Positions 7,960 through 17,249 of a DNA stretch of 64,000 nucleotides are shown piece after piece. This DNA is from Isoptericola cucumis (GTDB taxonomy: Bacteria > Actinomycetota > Actinomycetes > Actinomycetales > Cellulomonadaceae). The DNA is taken from contig NZ_BMDG01000001.1 of the NCBI RefSeq assembly GCF_014635665.1, forward strand, positions 1 through 64,000, read 5' to 3'. The position numbers and the translations under genes are program-made. Each line of letters starts with the position of its first letter. The first letter of the stretch is position 1. The notes under the pieces are model-generated. The model was not told the origin of the DNA and made no database searches. It saw only the letters and a program-made list of their open reading frames with translations.

Positions 7960-8613
7960 CTACAGGGGGTAGGCGGAGTAGAAGTCGCGCACGAGGTCGG
8001 CGGGGCCGGTGGCCTGGACGACGGCGGTGGCGTTGCGCCAGGTGACGACGGCGGTGCCCTCGGCCGAGCCGGGCGTCACGACGTACTCCCCGACGGTCTC
8101 CTCCTGCACGGCGACCCCGCCCTCGTCCGTGGGCTCGCCGGCGGCCTTGACCAGGGCGCCGTAGGCCTCGGTCGCGTCGTCGTCGTCCTCCCACTGGCCG
8201 GCGTGCACGTCGACGGTCGTGGCGCCCTCGCCCTCGGCGTCCGCGTAGGTGAGGGTCCAGGCCTCGATCGCCCCCGCGTCGTCGACCCAGGCCTTGTCCG
8301 GCGCCGCGTCGCTCAGCGCGAGCTGGAGCACCGTGTCGGGCTGCGCCATGAGGAAGGCGGTCTGCTCCTTCGGCCGGCCGCTGGGCTCGATGGTCGGTGT
8401 GGGCGGCTCGGCGGTCACGGTGGTCGCGGGCTCCGGCTCCGACCTGGCGAAACCCGGCCAGACGAACGCCGTCAGGAGCACGACCAGCAGGACGAGCAGG
8501 CCCGCACCGGACCCCACCACGATGCGGCGGCGCCGGATCACCGCCGCCGACGGGCGGCTCGGGCCGCCGCCGGGGCGGCCCCCGCCGGGTCGCGGGCTGC
8601 GCGCGTCGCTCAT
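7960..8613 (-). CDS. Membrane-anchored extracellular protein of unknown function
   Basis: A 217-residue protein with a Gly/Pro/Arg-rich cytoplasmic head (SPRPGGGRPGGGPSRP), one TM at about residues 32-50 (IVVGSGAGLLVLLVVLLTAFVW) and an external domain of about 150 residues with acidic patches (GQWEDDDDATEAYGALV). The ATG at 8613 has a strong ribosome-binding site (AGGAGG at about -12). It is divergent from radA. No family is recognised; the pattern of a TM followed by a small alpha/beta external domain is common among actinobacterial surface proteins. No lipobox is seen. Confidence 0.75.
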   Translation of the reverse strand: MSDARSPRPGGGRPGGGPSRPSAAVIRRRRIVVGSGAGLLVLLVVLLTAFVWPGFARSEPEPATTVTAEPPTPTIEPSGRPKEQTAFLMAQPDTVLQLALSDAAPDKAWVDDAGAIEAWTLTYADAEGEGATTVDVHAGQWEDDDDATEAYGALVKAAGEPTDEGGVAVQEETVGEYVVTPGSAEGTAVVTWRNATAVVQATGPADLVRDFYSAYPL

Positions 8614-8701
8614 CCGGGTCCTCCTCGTGGTGCGGTCGGCTCCCGGGCAGCCTAGAGGCCCGGCGGCCCGCTGTCGGTGGCGCGCCCTAGCGTGTCTCGA
8701 C

Positions 8702-10150
8702 GTGAGCACCTCGACGGCGTCCCGCACGCGCAACCGCCCGGCCTACCGCTGCACCGAGTGCGGGTGGACCACCCCCAAGTGGGTGGGGCGCTGCGGCGAG
8801 TGCCAGGCCTGGGGCACCGTGACCGACGAGGGGCCTGCGTCGTCGGGCCCCCGCACGGTGGCGGCGAGCCCCGCGCGCACGCCCGCCCGGCCCATCTCCG
8901 AGATCGACGTGCACTCGGCGCAGGCCGCGCCCACGCAGGTCGACGAGCTCGACCGGGTGCTCGGCGGCGGGCTGGTCCCCGGCGCGGTGGTGCTGCTCGC
9001 CGGGGAGCCCGGCGTCGGCAAGTCCACGCTGCTGCTGGAGGTCGCCTCGACGTACGCGCGGGGTGCCGACGGCCGCGACGACCGCACCGTGCTCTACGTG
9101 ACGGGCGAGGAGTCGGCCGGGCAGGTGCGGCTGCGCGCCGAGCGGGTCGGGGCGCTCGCGCCCACCCTGCTGCTCGCCGCCGAGACCGACCTCGCCACCG
9201 TGCTCGGCCACGTCGAGGCCACGGAGCCCGACCTGCTCGTCGTCGACTCGGTGCAGACGATCGCGTCCGGGGAGGTCGACGGCGCGCCCGGCGGGGTGAG
9301 CCAGGTGCGCGAGGTCGCCGCAGCGCTCATCAAGGTCGCCAAGGAGCGGCAGGTCCCCGTGCTGCTCGTCGGCCACGTCACCAAGGACGGCACGGTCGCC
9401 GGGCCGCGCACCCTGGAGCACCTGGTCGACGTCGTCTGCCAGTTCGAGGGCGACCGCCACTCGCGCCTGCGCATGGTGCGGGCGGTGAAGAACCGGTTCG
9501 GGCCGACGGACGAGGTCGGCTGCTTCGAGCTGTCCGAGGCGGGGATCGTCGGCCTGAGCGACCCCAGCGGCCTCTTCCTCTCCCACCTGGGCGCGGGCGT
9601 GCCCGGCACCTGCGTGACCGTCACCCTGGAGGGCCGGCGGCCGCTCGCCCTCGAGATCCAGTCGCTCGTCGCGCCGTCGCCGCTGGCCAACCCCCGCCGC
9701 ACCACCAGCGGGCTCGAGTCCTCCCGGCTGGCGATGATCCTCGCCGTGCTGCACCGGCACGGCGGCCTGCGCCTCGCCGACCAGGACGTGTACGTCTCCA
9801 CGATCGGCGGCGCGCGGGTCACCGAGCCCGCCGCCGACCTCGCCACCGCGCTCGCTATCGTCTCGGCGCGCACAGGCGAGCCCATGCCCACGGGCACGGT
9901 CGCCCTCGGCGAGGTCGGCCTCGCCGGCGACATCCGGCCGGTGACGGGCCTCGACCGGCGCGTCGGCGAGGCCGCGCGGCTGGGATTCGTGCGCGCCGTC
10001 GTCCCCGCGGGCGCGGCGGTCAAGGCGCCCGCCGGCATGCAGCTGCTGGAGGCCCGCCACCTCGCCGAGGCGGTCGAGCTGGCCGGTGTCGCCGACCCGC
10101 CGGGCCGCGATCATGGACGCTCCCAGGGCGAACGCAGCCGGTCGTCGTAG
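8702..10150 (+). CDS. radA: DNA repair protein RadA
   Basis: A 482-residue RecA-like ATPase that helps process branched recombination intermediates. It has an N-terminal zinc finger with C17, C20, C31 and C34 ([18 protein letters not shown]), Walker [10 protein letters not shown] at about residues 101-109, Walker [10 protein letters not shown], the RadA-specific KNRFG at about 263-267, and a C-terminal Lon-like domain ([11 protein letters not shown]). The GTG start at 8702 is the first that precedes the zinc finger. The gene sits 10 bp upstream of disA, the widespread radA-disA arrangement; RadA is reported to interact with DisA in Bacillus. Confidence 0.97.
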   Translation: MSTSTASRTRNRPAYRCTECGWTTPKWVGRCGECQAWGTVTDEGPASSGPRTVAASPARTPARPISEIDVHSAQAAPTQVDELDRVLGGGLVPGAVVLLAGEPGVGKSTLLLEVASTYARGADGRDDRTVLYVTGEESAGQVRLRAERVGALAPTLLLAAETDLATVLGHVEATEPDLLVVDSVQTIASGEVDGAPGGVSQVREVAAALIKVAKERQVPVLLVGHVTKDGTVAGPRTLEHLVDVVCQFEGDRHSRLRMVRAVKNRFGPTDEVGCFELSEAGIVGLSDPSGLFLSHLGAGVPGTCVTVTLEGRRPLALEIQSLVAPSPLANPRRTTSGLESSRLAMILAVLHRHGGLRLADQDVYVSTIGGARVTEPAADLATALAIVSARTGEPMPTGTVALGEVGLAGDIRPVTGLDRRVGEAARLGFVRAVVPAGAAVKAPAGMQLLEARHLAEAVELAGVADPPGRDHGRSQGERSRSS

Positions 10151-10160
10151 GATTCGGGTC

Positions 10161-11243
10161 GTGGCTCCCTCCTCGCACCCCGACGCCCTGCTCCGGGAGA
10201 CGCTCGCGGCCGTGGCGCCCGGGACCGAGCTCCGCGACGGCCTCGAGCGGATCCTGCGCGGCCGCACCGGCGCCCTCATCGTCCTCGGGCTCGACGACGT
10301 GGTCGAGGAGATGTGCTCCGGCGGCTTCGTCCTCGACGTCGAGTTCTCGGCCACCCGGCTGCGCGAGCTGTCCAAGATGGACGGCGCCGTCGTGCTGGAC
10401 CACGACGCGACCCGCGTGCGGCGCGCCGCCGTCCAGCTCCTGCCCGACCCGACCATCGAGACCAGCGAGTCCGGCACCCGGCACCGCACCGCCGAGCGGG
10501 TCGCGAAGCAGACGGGCCTGCCCGTCATCTCCGTGAGCCAGTCCATGCGGATCATCGCGATCTACGTGGGCGCCGGGCGGCACGTGCTCGAGGACCCCGA
10601 CACGATCCTGGGGCGCGCCAACCAGGCCCTCGCGACGCTCGAGCGCTACCGCTCCCGGCTCGACGAGGTGTCCGGCACGCTTTCCGCCCTCGAGATCGAG
10701 GACCTCGTCACCGTGCGCGACGTGTGCTCCGTCGTCCAGCGCCTGGAGATGGTGCGGCGGATCTCCGAGGAGATCGACGGGTACGTGGTGGAGCTCGGCG
10801 CCGACGGGCGGCTCCTGGCCCTCCAGCTCGACGAGCTCATCGGCGGCATCGGCGCCGACCGCGACTTCGTGGTGCGCGACTACGTGGAGCTCGAGCGGGC
10901 GGGCCGCTCCCTGGGCGGCGTGCAGACCGACCTCGCCTCCCTCGACTCGGCCCAGCTGCTGGACCTCGGCCAGATCGGCCGCGTGCTCGAGCTGCCCGGC
11001 GGCGGAGTCGCGCTCGACGCCGCGGTCGCCCCGCACGGCTACCGGCTGCTGGCCAAGGTGCCGCGCCTGCCGGCGGCCATCATCGACCGGCTCGTCGGCC
11101 ACTTCGGCGGCCTGCAGAAGCTGCTCGCCGCCAGCGTCGACGACCTCATGTCCGTCGACGGCGTCGGCGAGCAGCGGGCGCGCGCCGTCCGCGAGGGCCT
11201 GTCCCGGCTGGCGGAGTCCAGCATCCTCGAGCGTTACGTCTGA
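10161..11243 (+). CDS. disA: DNA integrity scanning diadenylate cyclase DisA
   Basis: A 360-residue enzyme that makes cyclic di-AMP from two ATP and scans DNA for branched structures. The DAC domain carries D74-G75-A76 (MDGAVVLD) and R107-H108-R109 ([10 protein letters not shown]), both required for cyclisation. A helical linker follows (about residues 150-290), then the C-terminal helix-hairpin-helix DNA-binding domain (about 300-360, [16 protein letters not shown]). The GTG at 10161 gives a length and N-terminus matching mycobacterial DisA (about 358 residues). In-frame upstream ATGs at 10086 and 10113 would overlap radA and are less likely. Confidence 0.97.
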   Translation: MAPSSHPDALLRETLAAVAPGTELRDGLERILRGRTGALIVLGLDDVVEEMCSGGFVLDVEFSATRLRELSKMDGAVVLDHDATRVRRAAVQLLPDPTIETSESGTRHRTAERVAKQTGLPVISVSQSMRIIAIYVGAGRHVLEDPDTILGRANQALATLERYRSRLDEVSGTLSALEIEDLVTVRDVCSVVQRLEMVRRISEEIDGYVVELGADGRLLALQLDELIGGIGADRDFVVRDYVELERAGRSLGGVQTDLASLDSAQLLDLGQIGRVLELPGGGVALDAAVAPHGYRLLAKVPRLPAAIIDRLVGHFGGLQKLLAASVDDLMSVDGVGEQRARAVREGLSRLAESSILERYV

Positions 11244-11321
11244 CCCGCACCGTCCCGGCCCTCCGGGCCCGGTCGGTCGCGAACGCGAGCGCCGCGAGCC
11301 TGCTCCCTGCCCGTGCGCGGC

Positions 11322-12554
11322 CTATGCGCCGTCGCCCCCGTCGGTCGTGGCATCGGTCGTAGCCGCGTCGCTCTTCGCAGCGCCGTCCTTCTCGGCGGTG
11401 TCCTTCTCGGCGCCGCCCGCCTTTCCGTCGTCGCCCTTCTCCGCGTCCGCCGTGCCCTCAGGACCGTCGCCCTCGGGGCTCGCCGCAGGGTCGGGCTCGG
11501 GCTCGGCGACCGTGAAGGTGACGGGCGCGGTCCGGGAGCCGGGCACGTCGGCGAGCTCGGCGCGGGCCTGGTAGGTCCCCGGCTCGAGCGCAGGCTGCTC
11601 GCCCTTGCACCCGGGCGCGGACCGCTCCGTGCCCCACCGCACGTCGTGCGGGGCGACGTCCTCCGGCCCCAGCAGCAGCATGGTCTCGCCCTCGGCGCAG
11701 TCCGCCGACGACCACACCCGCTCCTTGCCCGACGGGTCGGTGACGGTGACGGTGCGGCTCGCCTCGGACCCGTCGATGAGACACGGGACGCGGCCGGTGT
11801 TGGTCACCCGCACCGAGAAGACCTGGGGGTCGCCGAGCGTGACCGCGGGGCTGGCGACGGACAGCCCGACGTCGACGCCGTCGGCGCCGCAGGCCGTGGC
11901 GGGCCCGGTGAGGTCGATCGGGTCGGGCGGCGCGGCCTTGTCCGCCGGCAGCCCGGGGTCGGACCCCGGCAGGATCCCCCGGACGGCGTCGACGCCCAGC
12001 CCGAGGCCGTACCCGCCCAGCACGCCGACGCCGCACAGCAGCACGACGGTCGCGAGCATGCCGACCAGTCGGCGACGCGCGCGGTCCGTGTCAGCCTGCT
12101 GCCGCTTCGTCGGGCGGCGCGGCGCCCGCGCTCCCGACGGAGCGCTGCGCGGTGCGCGGCGCGCCGTACCCGGGGCGACGAGCCCGTTCGTGGTGACCTT
12201 CGCGCGCCCGCCGGCGCCGCGGCCGCCCGAGGACGAACGGGCGGATGCCGGACGCGACGCGCCCGACCGTGGAGCGGCCGAACGGGCCGACGTCGCGCGC
12301 GACGCAGCCGACTTCGAGGCGCCGGACTTCGAGGCGCCCGACGTCGAACTGGTCTTGCCGCGCGTCGTGCCCGACCGCGGCGCCGGCGAGCCCGCCCTGG
12401 ACGAGGTCTTCCGTGCGGGCTGGGACGCACCGGATCGCGGCGTCCCGGAACGCGGCTGGCGCGACGACCCGCCACGCGAGGTCCCGGAACCCCGACGCCT
12501 GTCGTCCGCAGGTGCCACAGGCCACTCCTCCGTCTCGAACCGTGCCGGCGCCAC
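11322..12554 (-). CDS. Membrane-anchored protein with Ser/Arg-rich cytoplasmic head and Ala/Lys/Asp tail
   Basis: A 410-residue protein. Residues 1-155 are a disordered basic Ser/Arg/Ala-rich region with repeated SGAS, KSGASKS and PRSG units. One TM lies at about residues 164-186 (MLATVVLLCGVGVLGGYGLGLG). An external domain (about 205-355) holds three or four cysteines (TACGADG, VPCLID, SADCAEG, PGCKGE) and reads as a beta-sandwich. The tail is low-complexity (EKDGAAKSDAATTDATTDGG). No enzyme motif is seen. It is convergent with disA and divergent from mutY, with a 152-bp gap. Function unknown; a cell-envelope role is plausible. Confidence 0.7.
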   Translation of the reverse strand: MAPARFETEEWPVAPADDRRRGSGTSRGGSSRQPRSGTPRSGASQPARKTSSRAGSPAPRSGTTRGKTSSTSGASKSGASKSAASRATSARSAAPRSGASRPASARSSSGGRGAGGRAKVTTNGLVAPGTARRAPRSAPSGARAPRRPTKRQQADTDRARRRLVGMLATVVLLCGVGVLGGYGLGLGVDAVRGILPGSDPGLPADKAAPPDPIDLTGPATACGADGVDVGLSVASPAVTLGDPQVFSVRVTNTGRVPCLIDGSEASRTVTVTDPSGKERVWSSADCAEGETMLLLGPEDVAPHDVRWGTERSAPGCKGEQPALEPGTYQARAELADVPGSRTAPVTFTVAEPEPDPAASPEGDGPEGTADAEKGDDGKAGGAEKDTAEKDGAAKSDAATTDATTDGGDGA

Positions 12555-12706
12555 CGTACGACGCGGGTCGGCGCACGTCGGGGAGCCGCGCCGCCGTCCT
12601 CCGCAACGTCGGAGCAGCGTCCCGGCCCGGTCGCCGGTGCCGCACCGCTCCGTCCCTTCTCCCGGTGCTGACGACTCCCGGGCGGGGTGGGCCAGAATGG
12701 GGCATC

Positions 12707-13621
12707 GTGTCGCCCGTCTCCTCCTCCCGTCAGCTCCTGCGCGAGCCCGCCCCGGGCCTCGTCCCGCGCGTGGTCGCGTGGTTCGAGGACGCCGCGCGCG
12801 ACCTGCCGTGGCGGCACGCGGACCGGACGCCGTGGGGCGTGCTCGTCAGCGAGGTGATGCTGCAGCAGACGCCGGTGGTGCGGGTGGAGCCGGTGTGGCG
12901 CGAGTGGCTGCGCCGCTGGCCCGCGCCGGCCGACCTGGCCGCCGCACCGACCGCCGACGTGCTGCGCGCCTGGGGCCGCCTCGGCTACCCGCGCCGTGCG
13001 CTGCGCCTGCAGGACTGCGCCCGCGCGATCGTCGAGCGGCACGACGGCACGGTCCCGGACGACGAGGGCGCGCTGCTCGCCCTGCCCGGGATCGGGGAGT
13101 ACACCGCGGCGGCGGTGCGGGCGTTCGCGTTCGGGCGGCGTTCCGTCGTCGTCGACACCAACGTGCGCCGGGTGCTGGCGCGGACGCTGGGCGGCACCGC
13201 GCTCGGCGCGCCCTCCCCCACCGCCGCCGAGCGGTCGCTCGCCGCGGACACCGCGCCCCTCGACGACGCGACGGCCGCCCGGTGGGCCGCCGCGTCGATG
13301 GAGCTGGGTGCCGTCGTCTGCACGGCCCGCGCCCCGCGCTGCCACGCCTGCCCGGTGGCGGACCTGTGCGCGTGGCGCGCCGCCGGCCACCCGCCCGACG
13401 AGCACGCGCACCGGAGACGCACCCAGGCCTGGCACGGCACCGACCGGCAGGTCCGGGGCCGCGTGATGGCGGCCCTGCGCGCGGCCGACGCGCCCGTGCC
13501 CCGCGCGCTGCTCGCCGACTCCGGCCCGGACCCCGTACAGGTGGACCGGTGCCTCGGCGGGCTGGTCGAGGACGGCCTGATCGAGCAGGACGAGGCGGGC
13601 CGCTTCCACTTCCCGGCCTGA
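12707..13621 (+). CDS. mutY: A/G-specific adenine DNA glycosylase
   Basis: A 304-residue base-excision repair enzyme that removes adenine mispaired with 8-oxoguanine. The catalytic Glu is in SEVMLQQT (about E49), the helix-hairpin-helix is LPGIGEYTAAAV, the catalytic Asp is in VVDTNVRRVL (about D150), and a [4Fe-4S] cluster C-x6-C-x2-C-x5-C lies in CTARAPRCHACPVADLC. After the cluster only a short winged-helix-like tail remains, so the C-terminal NUDIX-like 8-oxoG reader of E. coli MutY appears reduced, as is usual for actinobacterial MutY of about 300 residues. GTG start at 12707. Confidence 0.94.
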   Translation: MSPVSSSRQLLREPAPGLVPRVVAWFEDAARDLPWRHADRTPWGVLVSEVMLQQTPVVRVEPVWREWLRRWPAPADLAAAPTADVLRAWGRLGYPRRALRLQDCARAIVERHDGTVPDDEGALLALPGIGEYTAAAVRAFAFGRRSVVVDTNVRRVLARTLGGTALGAPSPTAAERSLAADTAPLDDATAARWAAASMELGAVVCTARAPRCHACPVADLCAWRAAGHPPDEHAHRRRTQAWHGTDRQVRGRVMAALRAADAPVPRALLADSGPDPVQVDRCLGGLVEDGLIEQDEAGRFHFPA

Positions 13622-13631
13622 TCCCGCCGAT

Positions 13632-13650
13632 GCCGGCCGTCACGGCCGGC
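13632..13650. terminator. Bidirectional hairpin between mutY and the acetyltransferase gene
   Basis: Arms GCCGGCCG and CGGCCGGC with a 3-nt loop (TCA), placed 10 bp after mutY and 9 bp before the end of the convergent gene. It is a strong GC stem without a U-run, as is common in high-GC genomes. Confidence 0.6.
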
Positions 13651-13659
13651 CGGCCTGCG

Positions 13660-14241
13660 TCAGAGCTCGAGGAGCATGCGCGCGTTGCCCAGCGTGTTGG
13701 GCTTCACCCGCGCGAGGTCGAGGAACTCCGCCACGCCGTCGTCGTGCGAGCGCAGCAGCTCGGCGTACACCTCGGCGGTGACGGGCGTCCCGTCGATCTC
13801 GCGGAAGCCGTGGGCGGCGAAGAACTCGACCTCGAACGTGAGGCAGAAGACGCGCCGCAGGCCGAGGCCCCGCGCCCGCTCGATCAGCGCGTCGAGCAGG
13901 GCGTGCCCCACCCGCCGTCCGCGCCACGCGGGGTCGACGGCGAGCGTGCGCACCTCGGCGAGGTCGTCCCACATCACGTGCAGGGCGCCGCAGCCCACGA
14001 CCGCGGAGTCGGAGTCTGAGTTGGCGTCGGCGTGGGCGTGGGCGTGGGCGTCGGAGTCGAGCTGCGACCCGGGCGCGGGGCCGGTCGCGACCAGGAATTC
14101 CTGCACCGCCTCGTAGTAGCCGACCATCTCCTTGGCCAGCAGGATGCGGCCGCGGGCGTACGGCTCGACCAGCCCGCGCACCGCGCGCATGTCGACGGGC
14201 AGGGCGGGGCGGACGGCGAAGGCACCGGGTTCCTCGGGCAC
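13660..14241 (-). CDS. argA: Amino-acid N-acetyltransferase (ArgA-like GNAT, N-acetylglutamate synthase)
   Basis: A 193-residue single-domain GNAT enzyme matching the short actinobacterial NAGS type: LVEPYARGRILLAKEMVGYYE near the start, VGCGALHVMWDDLAEVRTLAVDP, acetyl-CoA loop WRGRRVGHALLDAL, FFAAHGFREIDGTPV and the end KPNTLGNARMLLEL. It would acetylate glutamate to start arginine synthesis. Between YYEAVQEFLVATGP and VVGCGAL lies an extra stretch of about 20 residues, DSDAHAHAHADANSDSDS, not found in the usual family sequence and encoded by simple hexameric DNA repeats around 14000-14060. The core residues around it are intact, so the enzyme is probably functional. Confidence 0.87.
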   Translation of the reverse strand: MPEEPGAFAVRPALPVDMRAVRGLVEPYARGRILLAKEMVGYYEAVQEFLVATGPAPGSQLDSDAHAHAHADANSDSDSAVVGCGALHVMWDDLAEVRTLAVDPAWRGRRVGHALLDALIERARGLGLRRVFCLTFEVEFFAAHGFREIDGTPVTAEVYAELLRSHDDGVAEFLDLARVKPNTLGNARMLLEL

Positions 14242-14300
14242 GTCGTCACTCTACGAGCGCGCGCAGCGCCGGGCCCGGCCGTCTCGCGACGGTCCACGCC

Positions 14301-14316
14301 GTGCACGGACGTTCAC
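14301..14316. promoter_or_regulatory. Second candidate SorC-type operator
   Basis: GTGCACG-GA-CGTTCAC is a 16-bp inverted repeat with one mismatch, resembling the palindrome in front of glpD. It lies between the stop of the regulator gene (14324) and the start of the acetyltransferase gene (14241). Resemblance is by eye only. Confidence 0.3.
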
Positions 14317-14323
14317 ACGGCCC

Positions 14324-15277
14324 TCACCGTCCCGCCACGAGCCGCGCGGCCGTGATCTCGTCGATGACGAGGTCCGTGACGACCCCGGCCGCGAGCGCCG
14401 CGCGCAGCGGGCCCGTCTTGTTGTCCCCGGCGACGGCGCACAGCCGGCGCGGGATGCGACGCAGCTCGGCGGGCGACGGGCCGGTGGCCCGGGCGTTGAG
14501 CGGGATGTCGCGGTAGGTGCCGTCGGGTCGCAGGAAGACCGTGCACACGTCGCCGGCGACGCCCTCGGCGTCCAGGACGGCCACGTCGTCGGGCTCGAGA
14601 TAGCCGGCGGCGTACACGTGGGACGGCAGCCCGCCGGACAGCGCCCCGACCGAGAAGAGCGCGATGTCGACGCGGGCCTGGACGTCGAGGACGCGGCGGA
14701 CGGAGCGTTCGCGCCACATGGCCTCGCGGGTTTCGGCGAAGTCGAAGAAGGCCGGCACCGGGAAGTGGTGCACGTGCGCGTCGAACGCCTCCCCGAACCC
14801 TGCGATCAGGTCACCTGCATAGCTGATCCCCGAGGTCCGGGTGTTGGCGGCCCCGTTGAGCTGGACGACGGCGGAGCCCCGGGTGGGCTTGTGCGGCAGG
14901 TGGTGGGAGATGGCGGCGAGGGTGGTGCCCCAGGCGATGCCGAGCACCATCTCGGAGTCGAACCACCGCGCGAGCAGCCGGGCGGTGGTGAGGGCGACCT
15001 GGTCGAGCCGCTCGGCGTCGCCGGCGGAGTCCGGCACGGGCACCACGTAGGCGTCGATGCCGTACCGCTGGGTGATCTCGTGGCCGAGCCCCGGCGATCG
15101 GGAGTGCCCGGGCCGGAGCGTGATCTCGACGATGCCGGTGTCCCGGGCCCGCTTGATGAGGCGCGACACGGTGGAGCGGGACGTGCGCAGGTGTCGCGCG
15201 ATCGTCTCCATCTTCATGTCCTGCAGGTAGTACATGGTCGCGGCCATCACCACGTCGCGTTCCCGGTCGGTCGTCAC
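14324..15277 (-). CDS. SorC/DeoR-family sugar-sensing transcriptional regulator (glycerol regulon)
   Basis: A 317-residue regulator. The N-terminal helix-turn-helix is YYLQDMKMETIARHLRTSRS followed by TVSRLIKRARDTGIVEI. The C-terminal sugar-binding domain (about residues 60-317) carries LGIAWGTTLAAISHHLP, VVQLNGAAN, FSVGALSGG and GVAGDVCTVFL, characteristic of the SorC family, which sense sugar phosphates. It is divergent from glpD across a 102-bp gap containing a palindrome, so it most likely controls glpD-glpF-glpK in response to glycerol-3-phosphate or a relative. The GTG at 15277 was chosen because the HTH begins soon after. Confidence 0.85.
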   Translation of the reverse strand: MTTDRERDVVMAATMYYLQDMKMETIARHLRTSRSTVSRLIKRARDTGIVEITLRPGHSRSPGLGHEITQRYGIDAYVVPVPDSAGDAERLDQVALTTARLLARWFDSEMVLGIAWGTTLAAISHHLPHKPTRGSAVVQLNGAANTRTSGISYAGDLIAGFGEAFDAHVHHFPVPAFFDFAETREAMWRERSVRRVLDVQARVDIALFSVGALSGGLPSHVYAAGYLEPDDVAVLDAEGVAGDVCTVFLRPDGTYRDIPLNARATGPSPAELRRIPRRLCAVAGDNKTGPLRAALAAGVVTDLVIDEITAARLVAGR

Positions 15278-15298
15278 CGCCCCAGGGTGCCACCGTTC

Positions 15299-15312
15299 TG
15301 CACGTTCGTGCA
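15299..15312. promoter_or_regulatory. Candidate operator between SorC regulator and glpD
   Basis: TGCACG-TT-CGTGCA, a 14-bp inverted repeat with perfect 6-bp arms, lies 22 bp upstream of the regulator start and 67 bp upstream of glpD. A partial half-site (GCGCACACGTT) follows at about 15320-15332. Position and symmetry suit autoregulation plus control of glpD. Confidence 0.5.
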
Positions 15313-15379
15313 CCTGGCTTGCGCACACGTTCCCCCGATGGTGACCTGGGAGCGTCGTCGTCGAACGGAAGGAACACCG

Positions 15380-17125
15380 ATGGCCTCCACCCGGCTCACG
15401 GCCACCGCGCGGGACCAGGCTCTGGCCGCGCTCGAGGGATCCCAGACCGCCAGCTCCGAGCTGGACGTGCTCGTCATCGGTGGTGGCGTCACCGGCGCCG
15501 GCATCGCGCTCGACGCCGCCACCCGCGGTCTGTCGACGGCGATCGTGGAGGCGCAGGACTGGGCCTCCGGCACCTCCAGCCGGTCCAGCAAGCTGGTCCA
15601 CGGCGGGCTGCGCTACCTCCAGATGCTCGACTTCCACCTGGTGCACGAGGCGCTCACCGAGCGCGACCTGCTGCTGAAGAACATCGCGCCGCACCTGGTC
15701 AAGCCCGTGCCGTTCCTCTACCCGCTCGAGCACCGGATCTGGGAGCGCGCCTACGTCGGGGCCGGCATCGCCCTGTACGACACGCTCGCCGCGCTCGCCC
15801 CCGGCCGCCGCGCGATGCCCCTGCACCGGCACCTGTCGCGCCGGCAGATGAAGACCAAGTTCCCCGACCTCGCGCACGACGCCGCGATCGGCGCCGTGCA
15901 GTACTGGGACGCGTCCGTCGACGACGCCCGGCTGGTGACGACCCTCGTGCGCACCGCCGCGAGCTACGGCGCCCACGCCGCGTCGCGCACCCAGGTCGTA
16001 GGCCTGACCAAGAGCGCCACCGGCGCCGTCAACGGCGCCGTCGTCGTCGACCTGGAGACCGGGCGCGAGATCACCGTGCGCGCCCGGCACGTCATCAACG
16101 CGACCGGCGTGTGGACCGAGGACACCGAGGCGCTCGCCGGCGACGAGGGCGGGCTGCGGGTGCTCGCCTCCAAGGGCATCCACATCGTGGTGCCGCGTGA
16201 GCGCATCAAGGGCACGGTCGGCCTGATCCTGCAGACCGAGAAGTCCGTGCTGTTCGTCATCCCGTGGTCGCGGTACTGGATCGTCGGCACCACCGACACG
16301 CCCTGGGAGCAGGACCTCACGCACCCGGTCGCGACGTCGGCGGACATCGACTACGTGCTCGACCACGCCAACGCGGTGCTGGCGCACCCGCTGTCGCGGG
16401 ACGACGTCGTCGGCACGTACGCCGGCCTGCGCCCGCTGCTGCAGCCCGGCACCAAGGAGGGCACCAGCTCGGCGAAGGTCTCGCGCGAGCACACCGTCGC
16501 GAGCCCCGCGCCCGGCCTGACCGTCATCGCCGGCGGCAAGCTCACCACCTACCGCGTGATGGCGAAGGACGCGGTCGACTTCGCGATCGGCCAGCGCGCC
16601 GCCGCCCTGCCCTCGATCACGGACCAGATCCCCCTGCTCGGCGCGGTCGGCCTCACCGCCGCGCGCCGCCAGGCCCGCGCCTGGGCGCAGCGCTTCGGCT
16701 GGACCCCGCCGATGGTGGACCACCTGCTGCACCGGTACGGGTCGTCCCTGCGCGACCTGGTCGAGCTTTGCGAGCAGGACCCGTCCCTCGCCCGCCCGCT
16801 GGAGCACGCGCCCGCCTACCTGCGCGCCGAGATCCACTTCGGCGTGAGTCACGAGGGTGCCCTGCACCTCGAGGACCTGCTGCTGCACCGGACGCGGCTC
16901 GTCTACGAGGTCTCCGACCGGGGTCGCGCGGCCCTGCCCGAGATCGCCGACGTCGTCGCCCCGCTGCTCGGCTGGGACGACGCCACCCGCCAGGCCGAGA
17001 TCGACGCCTACGTCGCCCGTGCCGACGCGGAGGACGACGCCGAGCTCCAGACCGACGACGCGACGGCGGAGGCGGCACGCCAGCGTGCCGCCGACGTCGC
17101 CGCCATGCAGCCCTTGCGGGGCTGA
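15380..17125 (+). CDS. glpD: Glycerol-3-phosphate dehydrogenase, aerobic FAD type
   Basis: A 581-residue membrane-associated flavoenzyme oxidising glycerol-3-phosphate to dihydroxyacetone phosphate and passing electrons to quinone. The FAD motif is VLVIGGGVTGAGIALDAA (about residues 30-47); next come SSRSSKLVHGGLRYL, YWDASVDDARLV, INATGVW and WIVGTTDTPW, and a C-terminal alpha-helical domain (about 400-560). The ATG at 15380 follows GGAAGGAA at 15367-15374. First gene of the glycerol cluster. The tail (DAEDDAELQTDDATAEAARQ) is acidic. Downstream glpF is 124 bp away behind a small hairpin. Confidence 0.97.
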   Translation: MASTRLTATARDQALAALEGSQTASSELDVLVIGGGVTGAGIALDAATRGLSTAIVEAQDWASGTSSRSSKLVHGGLRYLQMLDFHLVHEALTERDLLLKNIAPHLVKPVPFLYPLEHRIWERAYVGAGIALYDTLAALAPGRRAMPLHRHLSRRQMKTKFPDLAHDAAIGAVQYWDASVDDARLVTTLVRTAASYGAHAASRTQVVGLTKSATGAVNGAVVVDLETGREITVRARHVINATGVWTEDTEALAGDEGGLRVLASKGIHIVVPRERIKGTVGLILQTEKSVLFVIPWSRYWIVGTTDTPWEQDLTHPVATSADIDYVLDHANAVLAHPLSRDDVVGTYAGLRPLLQPGTKEGTSSAKVSREHTVASPAPGLTVIAGGKLTTYRVMAKDAVDFAIGQRAAALPSITDQIPLLGAVGLTAARRQARAWAQRFGWTPPMVDHLLHRYGSSLRDLVELCEQDPSLARPLEHAPAYLRAEIHFGVSHEGALHLEDLLLHRTRLVYEVSDRGRAALPEIADVVAPLLGWDDATRQAEIDAYVARADAEDDAELQTDDATAEAARQRAADVAAMQPLRG

Positions 17126-17193
17126 CGCACGGCCGGCTCGGCGCGCTGCCGGGCCGGTAGCCCACCCCCGCCGGGCATCCCGCCCGTCGCGGT

Positions 17194-17212
17194 CTCTCCG
17201 GTTCCCGGAGAG
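17194..17212 (+). promoter_or_regulatory. Hairpin in the glpD-glpF gap
   Basis: CTCTCCGG-TTC-CCGGAGAG, a perfect 8-bp stem with a 3-nt loop, 37 bp before glpF and within the 124-bp glpD-glpF gap. It could be a transcription attenuator or an mRNA-processing or stability stem allowing different levels of GlpD and GlpFK. The following purine-rich AGAAGAGAAAGAGAAA supplies the ribosome-binding region. Confidence 0.4.
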
Positions 17213-17249
17213 GACAACGAGGTCCTGAGAAGAGAAAGAGAAACCGACG

